From Sphingomonadaceae bacterium PASS1 (lineage in GTDB: Bacteria; Pseudomonadota; Alphaproteobacteria; Sphingomonadales; Sphingomonadaceae), in assembly GCA_002255985.1 (NCBI GenBank), contig NKIR01000001.1:242914-306913 (forward strand): a DNA stretch of 64,000 nt, in the 5' to 3' direction. This document shows positions 16,112-24,354 of this stretch, piece by piece (position 1 is the stretch's first letter; each line of letters starts with the position of its first letter). The notes under the pieces are model-generated. The model saw only the letters and a list, made by a program, of their open reading frames with translations, did not search any database and had not been told where the DNA came from. The position numbers and the translations under genes are program-made.

Positions 16112-18139
16112 TCAGGATTTCATCGATGCACGCACGCGCGCGACGATGGCGTCGGTGTTGGGTACTTGGCTCATTTCAATCTCGCGTGAATAGGCGATCG
16201 GGGCATAATCGGCACCCAGACGAATGGCGGGGGCTTTCAACTGTCCCCACAGCTCTTCATTGATGGTCGAGCAGATTTCAGCGCCCAGACCGCAAAACTC
16301 AACGGCGGCATGAACGACAACCGCGCGCTTGGTCTTCTTGACGGATTCCAGAACGCGGTAATAATCAATGGGAACCAGCGATCGAAGGTCAATGACTTCG
16401 GCATTGATGCCGTCTTTGGCGAGTTCTTCGGCAGCGGCCAGACAGTTATGCAATTCCCAGCCATAGCTGATAAGCGTTACGTCGCTACCTTCGCGGCATA
16501 CTTTGGCCACGCCAAGCGGGATGCGATAATCGCCGGTCGGGACCTCGGCCTTTTGCGTGAACAGCAACATGATCGATTCGAGCACCACAACCGGATCAGG
16601 ATCGTTGACCGCCGATAACAGCATGCCCTTGGCATCAATCGGGTTCGACGGATAGAGCACCTTGATACCCGGAACATGCGTCAGCCAGGCTTCGAGGCTT
16701 TGCGAATGCTGCGCGCCAAAGCCGCCAATCGCGCCACCCACTTGCATGCGGATCGTCATCGGCGCATGCGTCGCAGACCCCGACATATAACGTTGCTTAG
16801 CGGCATGGTTGGCAATCTGGTCGAGGCAGACACCCATGAAATCGCAGAACATAATCTCGGCAATTGGGTTCATCCCCGCAATCGACGAACCGATGGCGGC
16901 GCCAATGATGGCAGATTCAGAGATTGGCGTATTGCGCACACGCAGCGGGCCATATTTGGTTTGCAATCCCTTATTTGTGCCAAACGTGCCGCCATGGGGA
17001 TCGCCGACATCTTCGCCCAGCAGGAAGACTTCCGCATTGGCCGCCATGGCAACATCCTGCGCATCAACAATAGCGCCAGCCATCGTCATCGTTTTTGTCT
17101 CACCAGTCAGTTCAGCTTCGGCTTCGCGCACTGGATAGACGCCGCGCTTAGGTACGCAAGTGTCATCGGCAAAAACGTCGACCGTGGTTTCGCTGGCAGG
17201 CGTCACCGGGCTAGCCAGAGCGCGGGCAACAGCATCATCAACTTCCCCTTTGGCGGCGGCTTCGACAGCGTTGAGTTCATCCTCGGAACTGATCCCCGCA
17301 TCGATTAGAAGTGCACGGGTTTTTTCAATCGGCGTGCGTTCCTTGGCGGCGGCAAGCGCGTCCTTGGTAGCGTTATAATTGTCACCCACGCCGGCATGTG
17401 GCCCCATACGATAGGTCAGGGCTTCGACGAACACAGGGCCATTGCCTGCGCGAACCGAGTCGATGACTTCTTTCATGCCTTTGTAAAAGGCCGCAGGATC
17501 ATTGCCGTCGAGCTGCACACCGCGGAAACCCAAAGCTTCGGCACGACCAAAAAAGTTGGGGCTCGCGGTATATTCGGGGATAGGCGTATATTCGCCCCAC
17601 TGGTTGTTTTGGCACATGAAGATCACCGGCAGTTTCCACGTCGCCGCCAGGTTCATGGCTTCGTGCACCGGGCCAATCGAGGTTGCGCCATCGCCAAAAT
17701 TCACAATCGTGACACGATCTTCACCGCGTTGCTTGGCAGAAATAGCGAGGCCGTTGGCAATCACAGGTCCAGCGCCAACGATAGCAGAAGTAACCATTGA
17801 GCCCGACGATGGATCGGAAATATGCGGGCTACCACCCTTGCCTTTATTAAGGCCGCCTTCGCGGCCCAAGGCTTCGGCAAACATGCCGTATAGATCAACA
17901 CCCTTAGCCACCTGATCGTGGATGCCGCGATACGTAGTGACCATATAATCGCGCTCGGTGGTCAGTTGCGAGACAGTGGCTGGGATGCATTCCTGCCCCG
18001 TCATCGGCCAGTAGGTAAAGGTGAATTTGCCAGAGGAGAGTCCAGCCTGAATCGCTTTGTCCACAGCACGGATTCGCGCCATCTGGCCGTAAATGGCTTT
18101 CAGCATTTCGGGCTCGATACCCAGATTTCCTTGCGCCAT
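16112..18139 (-). CDS. Fused alpha-beta E1 component of a 2-oxo-acid dehydrogenase
   Basis: This is a 675-residue protein. Residues 1 to about 320 form the E1-alpha part, with the thiamine-diphosphate motif from GDG at 149-151 to NN at 178-179. Residues about 345-675 form the E1-beta part (MAGAIVDAQDVAMAANAEVFLLGEDVG, later GFGAQHSQSLEAW and VVHAAVEFCGLGAEI). Family members decarboxylate pyruvate, acetoin or branched 2-oxo acids. The ATG at 18139 has AGGAGC upstream and starts the conserved fold; the frame continues to 18376, but that portion lies in the divergent promoter. It may handle a 2-oxo acid released late in the pathway. Confidence 0.88.
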   Translation of the reverse strand: MAQGNLGIEPEMLKAIYGQMARIRAVDKAIQAGLSSGKFTFTYWPMTGQECIPATVSQLTTERDYMVTTYRGIHDQVAKGVDLYGMFAEALGREGGLNKGKGGSPHISDPSSGSMVTSAIVGAGPVIANGLAISAKQRGEDRVTIVNFGDGATSIGPVHEAMNLAATWKLPVIFMCQNNQWGEYTPIPEYTASPNFFGRAEALGFRGVQLDGNDPAAFYKGMKEVIDSVRAGNGPVFVEALTYRMGPHAGVGDNYNATKDALAAAKERTPIEKTRALLIDAGISSEDELNAVEAAAKGEVDDAVARALASPVTPASETTVDVFADDTCVPKRGVYPVREAEAELTGETKTMTMAGAIVDAQDVAMAANAEVFLLGEDVGDPHGGTFGTNKGLQTKYGPLRVRNTPISESAIIGAAIGSSIAGMNPIAEIMFCDFMGVCLDQIANHAAKQRYMSGSATHAPMTIRMQVGGAIGGFGAQHSQSLEAWLTHVPGIKVLYPSNPIDAKGMLLSAVNDPDPVVVLESIMLLFTQKAEVPTGDYRIPLGVAKVCREGSDVTLISYGWELHNCLAAAEELAKDGINAEVIDLRSLVPIDYYRVLESVKKTKRAVVVHAAVEFCGLGAEICSTINEELWGQLKAPAIRLGADYAPIAYSREIEMSQVPNTDAIVARVRASMKS

Positions 18140-18311
18140 CGCACTCGCTCCTAAAGATTTTAAAACTGCATGTCTGACTGGCCCTACTGCATAAGAATCG
18201 CGGCGATGTCCACGATTATTGCATCTCGCCTGTGTCATTAATTGACGCAAGCGAGGTGGTATCCTATCGAAGCGTAGAAAATCGAAATTCAGCAAAGCAT
18301 AAGGGACGATC
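18140..18311. promoter_or_regulatory. Divergent promoter region with TATTGCATC and TCATTAATTGACGC elements
   Basis: This 172-base gap lies between the leftward E1 gene and the rightward thiolase-like operon. TATTGCATC lies at 18217-18225; the same 9-mer occurs on the minus strand at 58265-58273. A TGTCATTAATTGACGC element follows at 18233-18248, containing the imperfect dyad TCAtTAAtTGA. These are candidate operator half-sites. Confidence 0.45.
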
Positions 18312-19535
18312 ATGTCATATATGGAACTGTTCAAGGTCCCTGAACCAACGCCCGAATTGAGCCGCAAATCGTCCATAGTCGGCGTCGGCGAAAGCGACTT
18401 TCATGCCGACTATCAGGCAGCGCGTGCCAATACGCCGGGATATGAGGGGCATACGTCGGAAAGTCTGGCGGTTATCGCCTTTGAACGCGCGCTTGCCGAT
18501 TCCGGATTGAAGCGCGAAGACATTGACGGGCTGGGCGTCAATTATCTCTATGGCGGGCCGAGCGCTGAAGAAACCGCCGCGATGCTGGGGCTGAAGCCGA
18601 AGCATATCATGGGCCAAAGCGGCGGCATTTGTGCCGGGCCGATTCCTTTTGCCTGTAACGAAATCGCGCAGGGCAAAGCCGACACCGTCGTCCTTATCTT
18701 CTCTGCTGCAACGCGTTCGATCGGGCGCTCATTTGGCGGGCAGGGCGTTACAACCGGCGGGCCGAGTTCCTATTATTACCACCACCCATGGGGTTGGAGT
18801 TCACAGGCTGCGCATTGGGCGCTGATCTGGCAGCATTATATGGCGACCTATAATGCGACCGAGGCCGATCTCGCCTCTGTTGCGATCCAGATGCGGACCA
18901 ACGCAATGCGCAACCCCAATGCGATCATGCAAGCGCCGCTGACGGTCGAGAAATATCTGGGTTCGCGTTATGTGGTAAAGCCGCTGCATTTGTTCGACCT
19001 GTGTCTGGTCAATGATGGTGCGGTCTGCCTGATCATCCGCAAGGCCGATATGGCGCGCGACTTGCCGCATGTACCGGTCGACATCGGCGGCTGGGGCCAT
19101 GCAGCGGTCAAATCAGGCAAGCTGCACACGCTGGTTCGCGAACGGCTCCGCCCGCAGTTTCAGGAATCGGGGCGGCAGGCACTGGCAATGGCGGGAATTC
19201 CGCTGTCAGAAGTGCACCATTTCGAAGGCTATGACGCCTCGACCATCCACCTGATCAACCATATCGAGGGGCATGGTTTTGTCGAACCCGGCGCTGGCCT
19301 TGAGTTTTGCAAAAGCGGTGAGATGGATGTGAATGGATCGCTGCCAGTCAATATGGCGGGCGGCATTCTCTCGGGATCGTATATGCACGGCTGGAACCAT
19401 GTCGCCGAAATCGTCCGCCAATTGCGCCACGAAGCCGGGCCGCGTCAGGTTAAGGATGTGCACACTTCCATGTTCTCGCTGGCGCAAACCGATCAGGTCC
19501 ATCCGGTCATATTCATGCGGAGGGAAACATCATGA
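18312..19535 (+). CDS. Thiolase-like acyltransferase / lipid-transfer (SCP-x type) protein
   Basis: This 407-residue protein has the thiolase fold. The segment SGGICAGPIPFACNEIAQGKAD aligns with the active-site loop of thiolases, with Cys107 at the nucleophile position. Later HFEGYDASTIHLINH replaces the usual HDCF region, and MAGGILSGSYMHGWNH replaces GHPxGATG. Because that second catalytic motif is altered, it may be a retro-aldolase such as the Ltp2 type rather than a true thiolase. The next gene is the OB-fold partner those aldolases need (overlap of four bases). AAGGGACG precedes the ATG. Confidence 0.82.
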   Translation: MSYMELFKVPEPTPELSRKSSIVGVGESDFHADYQAARANTPGYEGHTSESLAVIAFERALADSGLKREDIDGLGVNYLYGGPSAEETAAMLGLKPKHIMGQSGGICAGPIPFACNEIAQGKADTVVLIFSAATRSIGRSFGGQGVTTGGPSSYYYHHPWGWSSQAAHWALIWQHYMATYNATEADLASVAIQMRTNAMRNPNAIMQAPLTVEKYLGSRYVVKPLHLFDLCLVNDGAVCLIIRKADMARDLPHVPVDIGGWGHAAVKSGKLHTLVRERLRPQFQESGRQALAMAGIPLSEVHHFEGYDASTIHLINHIEGHGFVEPGAGLEFCKSGEMDVNGSLPVNMAGGILSGSYMHGWNHVAEIVRQLRHEAGPRQVKDVHTSMFSLAQTDQVHPVIFMRRETS

Positions 19536-19942
19536 CGCAAACCCGACCCAACCGCACGCTTGGTCCCGGCCATGATGATTTCTGGGCAGGTTGCGCCGCA
19601 GGCGAGCTACGCATCCAGCATTGCAACGCGTGTGATAAACATAGCTGGCCAGTAGTTGGCGATTGCGAACATTGCGGCAGCACGGACCTCCGCTGGCAGG
19701 TGATGTCGGGCAAAGGCAAAGTCGTTAGCTGGTGCTGCTTTGTGCAGGATTATTATCGCGGGGTAATGTCTGTTCCATATGACACGATCATGGTCGAACT
19801 TGCCGAAGGGCCGATCTTCATTAGCAATCCGGCTGATTTCGCTTATGATGACATCACCTTTGAAATGCCCGTCGAAGTAACCTTCATAGACGCAGAGGAT
19901 GCTGCGGGCGCGTTCAAACTGCCCGTGTTTCGCAAGGCATGA
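19532..19942 (+). CDS. Zn-ribbon OB-fold protein (DUF35 type), partner of the thiolase-like enzyme
   Basis: This 136-residue protein has an N-terminal rubredoxin-like zinc ribbon, HCNACDKHSWP and CEHCGS around residues 28-50, followed by an OB-fold (GKVVSWCCFVQDYY). Proteins of this type bind acyl-CoA and form obligate complexes with thiolase-like aldolases or MaoC hydratases, as in cholesterol side-chain cleavage. Its start overlaps the thiolase stop by ATGA, and its stop overlaps the crotonase start, so the three are made together. Confidence 0.87.
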   Translation: MTQTRPNRTLGPGHDDFWAGCAAGELRIQHCNACDKHSWPVVGDCEHCGSTDLRWQVMSGKGKVVSWCCFVQDYYRGVMSVPYDTIMVELAEGPIFISNPADFAYDDITFEMPVEVTFIDAEDAAGAFKLPVFRKA

Positions 19943-20754
19943 CGGAAGCCGCTGTACTGTCCGAAGTGTCCGGCGGGATCATGACGATCACGCTGAACCG
20001 GCCTGACAAAGGCAATGCCTGGAACGGCCCCATGGCGCGCGGCTATTTCGGCCTATTGGAACAAGCGGCCCACGCAGATGACGTCCGGGTGATCCTCGTC
20101 ACCGGCGCAGGCAAAGCGTTTTGCGTGGGCGGGGATGGCGAAAAACTCGCTGTCGTGGCCCAAACCGGCGACATCAAATCCGCCGCCGAGCAACCATATT
20201 GGTTTCCGCTGTCCATTGGTAAACCGATCATCGCCGCGATCAACGGCGCCTGTTTTGGTATCGGTTTGCAGCAGGCATTGGTCAGCGACATTCGCTTTGC
20301 CAGCGAAGACGCCAAATTCTCGACCGCTTATGCACGGCGGGGGCTTGTCGCGGAAATGGGGATGAGCTGGCTGTTGCCGCGCCTGATCGGTACTGGAAAT
20401 TGTTCGGACCTGCTGCTTTCCGCCCGATTGGTGCGGGCGGAGGAAGCGCTGTCCATGGGCCTCGTCAACCGTGTTGTCCCTGCCGCTGATTTGCTCACGG
20501 AAGCGCGCGCCTATGCCGAGATGCTGGTGACGAACTGCTCGCCTTTCTCGATGCGCGCCGTCAAGCAACAAGGGTTTGCCGATTTGACCCGGCCCTTTCT
20601 CGAGAGCTTTGACTTGTCCAAAGCCATGCTCGACGAAGCCTTTGCGGCACCTGACTTCAAAGAAGGCATGGCCAGCTGGCAAGAAGGTCGTGCGCCCAAC
20701 TTCCCTGCCCTACCTGACGATCTGGCAATCATCGACATTACAGAAAACCGTTGA
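19939..20754 (+). CDS. Enoyl-CoA hydratase/isomerase (crotonase family)
   Basis: This 271-residue crotonase has NRPDKGNAWN near residue 20, the oxyanion loop FCVGGDGEKL near 60, and NGACFGIGLQQALVSDIRFAS near 103 with the second oxyanion glycine. YARRGLVAEMGMSWLLPRLIG carries a catalytic-type Glu. It likely produces the hydroxyacyl-CoA cleaved by the thiolase/OB-fold pair upstream, with which it is translationally coupled. The C-terminus (DFKEGMASWQEGRAPNF) is conventional. Confidence 0.87.
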   Translation: MTEAAVLSEVSGGIMTITLNRPDKGNAWNGPMARGYFGLLEQAAHADDVRVILVTGAGKAFCVGGDGEKLAVVAQTGDIKSAAEQPYWFPLSIGKPIIAAINGACFGIGLQQALVSDIRFASEDAKFSTAYARRGLVAEMGMSWLLPRLIGTGNCSDLLLSARLVRAEEALSMGLVNRVVPAADLLTEARAYAEMLVTNCSPFSMRAVKQQGFADLTRPFLESFDLSKAMLDEAFAAPDFKEGMASWQEGRAPNFPALPDDLAIIDITENR

Positions 20755-20765
20755 AGGGGTTCACA

Positions 20766-21260
20766 ATGAACAGACGCGAATTAATGGGAATGGCAAGCGT
20801 CGGCGTCGTCGCGGCAGCATTTATCAGTCAAAGGGTTATAATGCGGAGCAGCGCCGAAGGTGGCGGCAATTTCTCTTATAACCTGACCGACGCGCAATGG
20901 CGCGCCAAACTAAGCCCGGATAGCTACGAAGTTCTGCGCAAAGCCGGGACCGAAAAAACCTATTCGAGCCCGCTGCTTAAAGAATATCGCGCCGGAACCT
21001 TTGCCTGCGCCGGATGCGATCAGCCGTTATTTTCGTCAAAGGTCAAATATGACAGCAAAACCGGCTGGCCCAGTTTCTGGGATGTTTTGCCGAAGGCGAC
21101 GCTCAAGCGCCCCGATTTCAAAATCGGCGCGCCGCGCACCGAAATCATTTGCAGCAATTGCGGTGGGCATATTGGCCATGCCTTTACCGACGGACCAAAG
21201 CCAACCGGCCAGCGTTATTGTATGAACGGCCTCGCGCTGAAGTTTAAGCCCGCCGCATAA
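20766..21260 (+). CDS. msrB: Peptide-methionine (R)-S-oxide reductase, exported
   Basis: This 164-residue MsrB has zinc-binding CAGC and CSNC pairs, the conserved SKTGWPSFW segment, GHIGHAFTDGP, and the catalytic RYCMNG near the end. It starts with a Tat-like signal (MNRRELMGMASVGVVAAAF), so it should act in the periplasm on oxidised methionines. The ATG at 20766 has AAGGGG six bases upstream; a TTG at 20751 overlapping the crotonase stop is the less likely start. The link to the catabolic genes may be positional only. Confidence 0.92.
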   Translation: MNRRELMGMASVGVVAAAFISQRVIMRSSAEGGGNFSYNLTDAQWRAKLSPDSYEVLRKAGTEKTYSSPLLKEYRAGTFACAGCDQPLFSSKVKYDSKTGWPSFWDVLPKATLKRPDFKIGAPRTEIICSNCGGHIGHAFTDGPKPTGQRYCMNGLALKFKPAA

Positions 21261-21284
21261 TTATAGGCGAACAGGAGAAACAAG

Positions 21285-21512
21285 ATGAGAGATTTTTTCA
21301 ACGGCGTGATGCGCGGTATCAGCACTCTGATCGGCCTTTTAATGGTAGCAATGGGCGGCATCTGGATATTACAAGGCTTCAACATCGCCTTCCTCGACAG
21401 CTTCATGGCGAATGACAAGCAATGGGCGCTGTGGGGCGCGATTTTGGCACTGGTTGGCGCGGGCCAAGTCTATTGGAGCAACACGCGAATGGGTGATTAT
21501 AAGGGGAAATAG
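21285..21512 (+). CDS. Small two-helix membrane protein
   Basis: This 75-residue protein has two hydrophobic helices (about residues 9-33 and 46-64) joined by a loop with FMANDKQW. AGGAG lies upstream at the right spacing. Similar small 'WILQG' membrane proteins are common in sphingomonads. I cannot assign a function. It lies between msrB and the reductase gene, possibly one transcript. Confidence 0.7.
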   Translation: MRDFFNGVMRGISTLIGLLMVAMGGIWILQGFNIAFLDSFMANDKQWALWGAILALVGAGQVYWSNTRMGDYKGK

Positions 21513-21515
21513 GTT

Positions 21516-22547
21516 TTGAATCTAAAGAGCCGCGGCGCGAACATAGGCAATACTGACAGGCCGGTTCTGGTCGCCGGGGCCAGCGGCTTTGCCGGTAGCC
21601 ACATCACGCGGCTCTTGGTGCAACGCGGACGCAAGGTTCGTGTGATGCTTCGCCCTTCGAGCAAGATGGATGCAATCGCGGGGCTAGACATTGAGTTAGT
21701 TCATGGCGATGTCCTTGATGCTGCATCGCTTCGCGCGGCGATGCAGGGCTGTACCACGCTCTTCTACTCCGTGGTTGATCCGCGCTTTTTGTTGACCGAC
21801 CAGACGCCGATCTGGCGAAACAATGTCGAGGGGCTGGAAAATGCCATCGACGCGGCGCTGGAAACCGGTATCGAACGCTTTATCTTCACCAGCAGCATGG
21901 GCACGCTGGGGCTTAACCCCGATGGCCCGGTGACCGAAGACATCCCGTTCAATTGGAAGAACCGTGCCTCACCTTATATTCTTGCGCGGTTGGAGGCAGA
22001 GACGCGCTTTCTGGCAGCATGCCATACAAGAGACTTGCCCGGTGTGGCCTTGTGCGTGGCCAATACTTACGGACCGGACGACTATCAACCGACGCCGCAT
22101 AACGGCAATTTATGGCAGACTGCCAGCGGCAAATTGAAGGTTGCGGTCAATGTCAGCCAGCCCACGGTGGACATCCGCGATGTGGCCGAGGCTGCATTGT
22201 TGGCTGAGGCGCATGGCCACACCGGGGAGCGCTACATCATCGCCAATGAATTTGTCAGCAATCGCGATTTTTTCGCCATGGCCGCCGCACAAACCGGCCA
22301 AAAGCCGCCGAAGTTTATGCCCTATAAGCTGGCCTATGGAATCGCATGGATTGCCGAACGCGTGGCGAAGCTGATGGGACGCAAGGACATGATGCTAACA
22401 ACAGAAGCCCTCTATCTATCCAACATTTTTCGCGAAATGGACAACAGCAAGGCGCGGCGCGAACTGGGCTGGGCGCCGCGCCCGCTTGCCGCTACGGTGC
22501 ATGATGCAATCGCATGGTTTAGTGCGCGGGAGATCACTCCGCGCTAA
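21516..22547 (+). CDS. NAD(P)-dependent epimerase/reductase (extended SDR, DFR/3-beta-HSD-like)
   Basis: This 343-residue extended SDR has VAGASGFAGSH near residue 20, HGDVLD for the adenine pocket, FTSSMGTLG with the catalytic Ser, and a Tyr in SPYILARLEAE where the expected Lys of YxxxK is Arg. The family includes dihydroflavonol reductases and 3-beta-hydroxysteroid dehydrogenases, so a ring alcohol or ketone is a plausible substrate. The start is TTG with AAGGGG nine bases upstream; no in-frame ATG lies before the Rossmann motif. It converges with the phosphatase gene with a four-base overlap. Confidence 0.82.
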   Translation: MNLKSRGANIGNTDRPVLVAGASGFAGSHITRLLVQRGRKVRVMLRPSSKMDAIAGLDIELVHGDVLDAASLRAAMQGCTTLFYSVVDPRFLLTDQTPIWRNNVEGLENAIDAALETGIERFIFTSSMGTLGLNPDGPVTEDIPFNWKNRASPYILARLEAETRFLAACHTRDLPGVALCVANTYGPDDYQPTPHNGNLWQTASGKLKVAVNVSQPTVDIRDVAEAALLAEAHGHTGERYIIANEFVSNRDFFAMAAAQTGQKPPKFMPYKLAYGIAWIAERVAKLMGRKDMMLTTEALYLSNIFREMDNSKARRELGWAPRPLAATVHDAIAWFSAREITPR

Positions 22548-23401
22548 ATGAGCATCCGGCGCTTGAGTGTATCTATCTCCCCACGACCAACACCCAATTC
22601 CTTGTCGAGATAGGCCTCAATCGAGCCGTAATCGGCTTTCATCTGGGCAAAGGCAGCGTCAAGATACGCGCCTTCGACACCAACAAGCGGTTGGATCACC
22701 TCGGCAGGAAGAGCCGAAAGTTGCGGCGATATTGCGCCCTGTACCGAATCCATATTGAGCCCGGTATTGGACAACAGATAATCTTCGCGCACCGTTTCAT
22801 AAGGAACGCCAAGCGCAGTCAGAACCAACGCGGTGCCGATTCCCGTGCGATCCTTGCCTGCGGTGCAATTGAGAACAACGGCACCCTTTTCAGGTGCGAT
22901 AAGGCGCGCGAAAAGTGCGCGATATTGCGGGGCGAGTTCTTTGGGCATCATGCGATAGCCTTGGGTCATCATGGCACGCATCGAATCAGCCGTCAGCTTT
23001 GATGGGTCCCTGAACATCTGCGCGAGCGAAGCCTCATCACCGCCCAGTTGGTAATCGCGTGTCCAATAACCCATCCCTGCAATGGGTAGCCAATTGCTCT
23101 GATCGCGCTTGCGTTCGGCTGTCATCCGAAGGTCAATGATGGCGCGAACGTTCATGGTCCGAAGCCTGGCCATGCCGTCTATGTGCAAATTGCCGAGCGA
23201 GCCGGACCGATACAGCGCATTCCAACGCACCGTGCGCCCATCCGCCGTGCGATACCCACCCACATCGCGGAAATTGCGGCCGCCCTCCATCGGGATCATA
23301 CGCGGATCGGCTGTGCTGCTGCTCACTTCTTGTTCTTTTGCAGCCAGCGAACAAGTGGCGGCAAGCGCCATTGCGATACCGGCTAAGGCTAATGCTTTCA
23401 T
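22544..23401 (-). CDS. Secreted tyrosine-phosphatase-family protein (Y_phosphatase3 type)
   Basis: This 285-residue protein has a Sec signal peptide (residues 1-20), the RNFRDVGGYRTADG opening typical of bacterial tyrosine/lipid phosphatases, and the P-loop NCTAGKDRTGIG containing the Cys(x)5Arg signature near residue 180. It should remove phosphate from a protein or small molecule in the periplasm. Its ATG overlaps the stop of the preceding hydrolase, so it is the last gene of a leftward Rieske-to-phosphatase series. Confidence 0.86.
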   Translation of the reverse strand: MKALALAGIAMALAATCSLAAKEQEVSSSTADPRMIPMEGGRNFRDVGGYRTADGRTVRWNALYRSGSLGNLHIDGMARLRTMNVRAIIDLRMTAERKRDQSNWLPIAGMGYWTRDYQLGGDEASLAQMFRDPSKLTADSMRAMMTQGYRMMPKELAPQYRALFARLIAPEKGAVVLNCTAGKDRTGIGTALVLTALGVPYETVREDYLLSNTGLNMDSVQGAISPQLSALPAEVIQPLVGVEGAYLDAAFAQMKADYGSIEAYLDKELGVGRGEIDTLKRRMLI

Positions 23402-24354
23402 GTCACTATCACCCTTTCGATAAATCCGCGTATTTCTGAGTCAATTGCCGCGCCCTCTGGCCCACCGGGGAAGCCCGTGTGAGGTCCTGCTTCGGTCACA
23501 TGCAACTCCGCCGCGACGCCCGCAGCGCGCAAGGCGCGATGCATACGGACGGTGTTCGAAAGGTACAGGTCACGCGTGCCTGTGGTCAGAATCGTCGGCG
23601 GAAAATCCTTCAAGTCGCCGAACAGCGGTGAGAGATAAGGGTGCTTCAGATCATGCCCGTCAGCATAAAGCAGGTTGACCGGCATCAGGCTGCGGAGGCC
23701 GGGGTCGACGCCGTCATTAGTGTGAAAGCTGTCCCCTGACTCGGTTAGGTCAATCTCAGGCGTCCCAAGGATTAACCCAGCTGGCATCGGCAGCCCTTCA
23801 TCACGGGCGCGCAGCATTAGTGCAGCCGCGAGATTACCGCCAGCCGAACCGCCGCTTACGATAATCTGCGATGGGTCACGCTCGGCTAACAGCGCGCGAT
23901 AGGCTGCAATGCAATCGTCCAATGCAGCCGGATAGGGATGCTCTGGCGGCATCCGATAATCAACCGACCAGATCCGGCGTTTGAGGCGCGCTGCTGAACC
24001 GATGCCCATCAATTTGCACGCGTCGCCGCCGCACAGAATCAATGCGCCTCCGTGCATTTCCAGAACAACGCCGCAGTCTTCGGGGTCATGTTCTGGAGGC
24101 ACAATCTCGAATACCTTCGCGCCACCGGCATCGCGTGCTGTCACTTCCGCGACCGCATGAGCGCTGATTTGCAGGAGCAACGGCAGAACCGACGCATCCA
24201 CCGCATCGACATAAGCACGCCAACCCGCCTTATCGTCCAGCGCGGGATAGTCTGCCATAGCCGGCTGCGGTGCCAAATACATCCGCGCAACCGGACTGAG
24301 ATGGTCGGGTATTGGAAGATTGCGCGCTGGGATCACTGCAACTGGTTCGGTCAT
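23398..24354 (-). CDS. HSL-family alpha/beta hydrolase (esterase)
   Basis: This 318-residue cytoplasmic enzyme has MHGGALILCGG as oxyanion region near residue 100, the nucleophile elbow SGGSAGGNLAAA near 168, an acid in TGTRD, and a final His in EAGPHTGFPGG. It is related to the esterases at 265, 40012 and 57362 but has no export signal. The ATG at 24354 shares one base with the stop of the upstream SGNH gene (TAATG). The likely substrate is an ester of a hydrophobic alcohol. Confidence 0.86.
   Translation of the reverse strand: MTEPVAVIPARNLPIPDHLSPVARMYLAPQPAMADYPALDDKAGWRAYVDAVDASVLPLLLQISAHAVAEVTARDAGGAKVFEIVPPEHDPEDCGVVLEMHGGALILCGGDACKLMGIGSAARLKRRIWSVDYRMPPEHPYPAALDDCIAAYRALLAERDPSQIIVSGGSAGGNLAAALMLRARDEGLPMPAGLILGTPEIDLTESGDSFHTNDGVDPGLRSLMPVNLLYADGHDLKHPYLSPLFGDLKDFPPTILTTGTRDLYLSNTVRMHRALRAAGVAAELHVTEAGPHTGFPGGPEGAAIDSEIRGFIERVIVT

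Noticed and set aside
18140-18376. N-terminal extension of the fused E1 frame
   Set aside because: It runs through the divergent promoter and into the thiolase-like gene; the ATG at 18139 has AGGAGC and starts the conserved fold.
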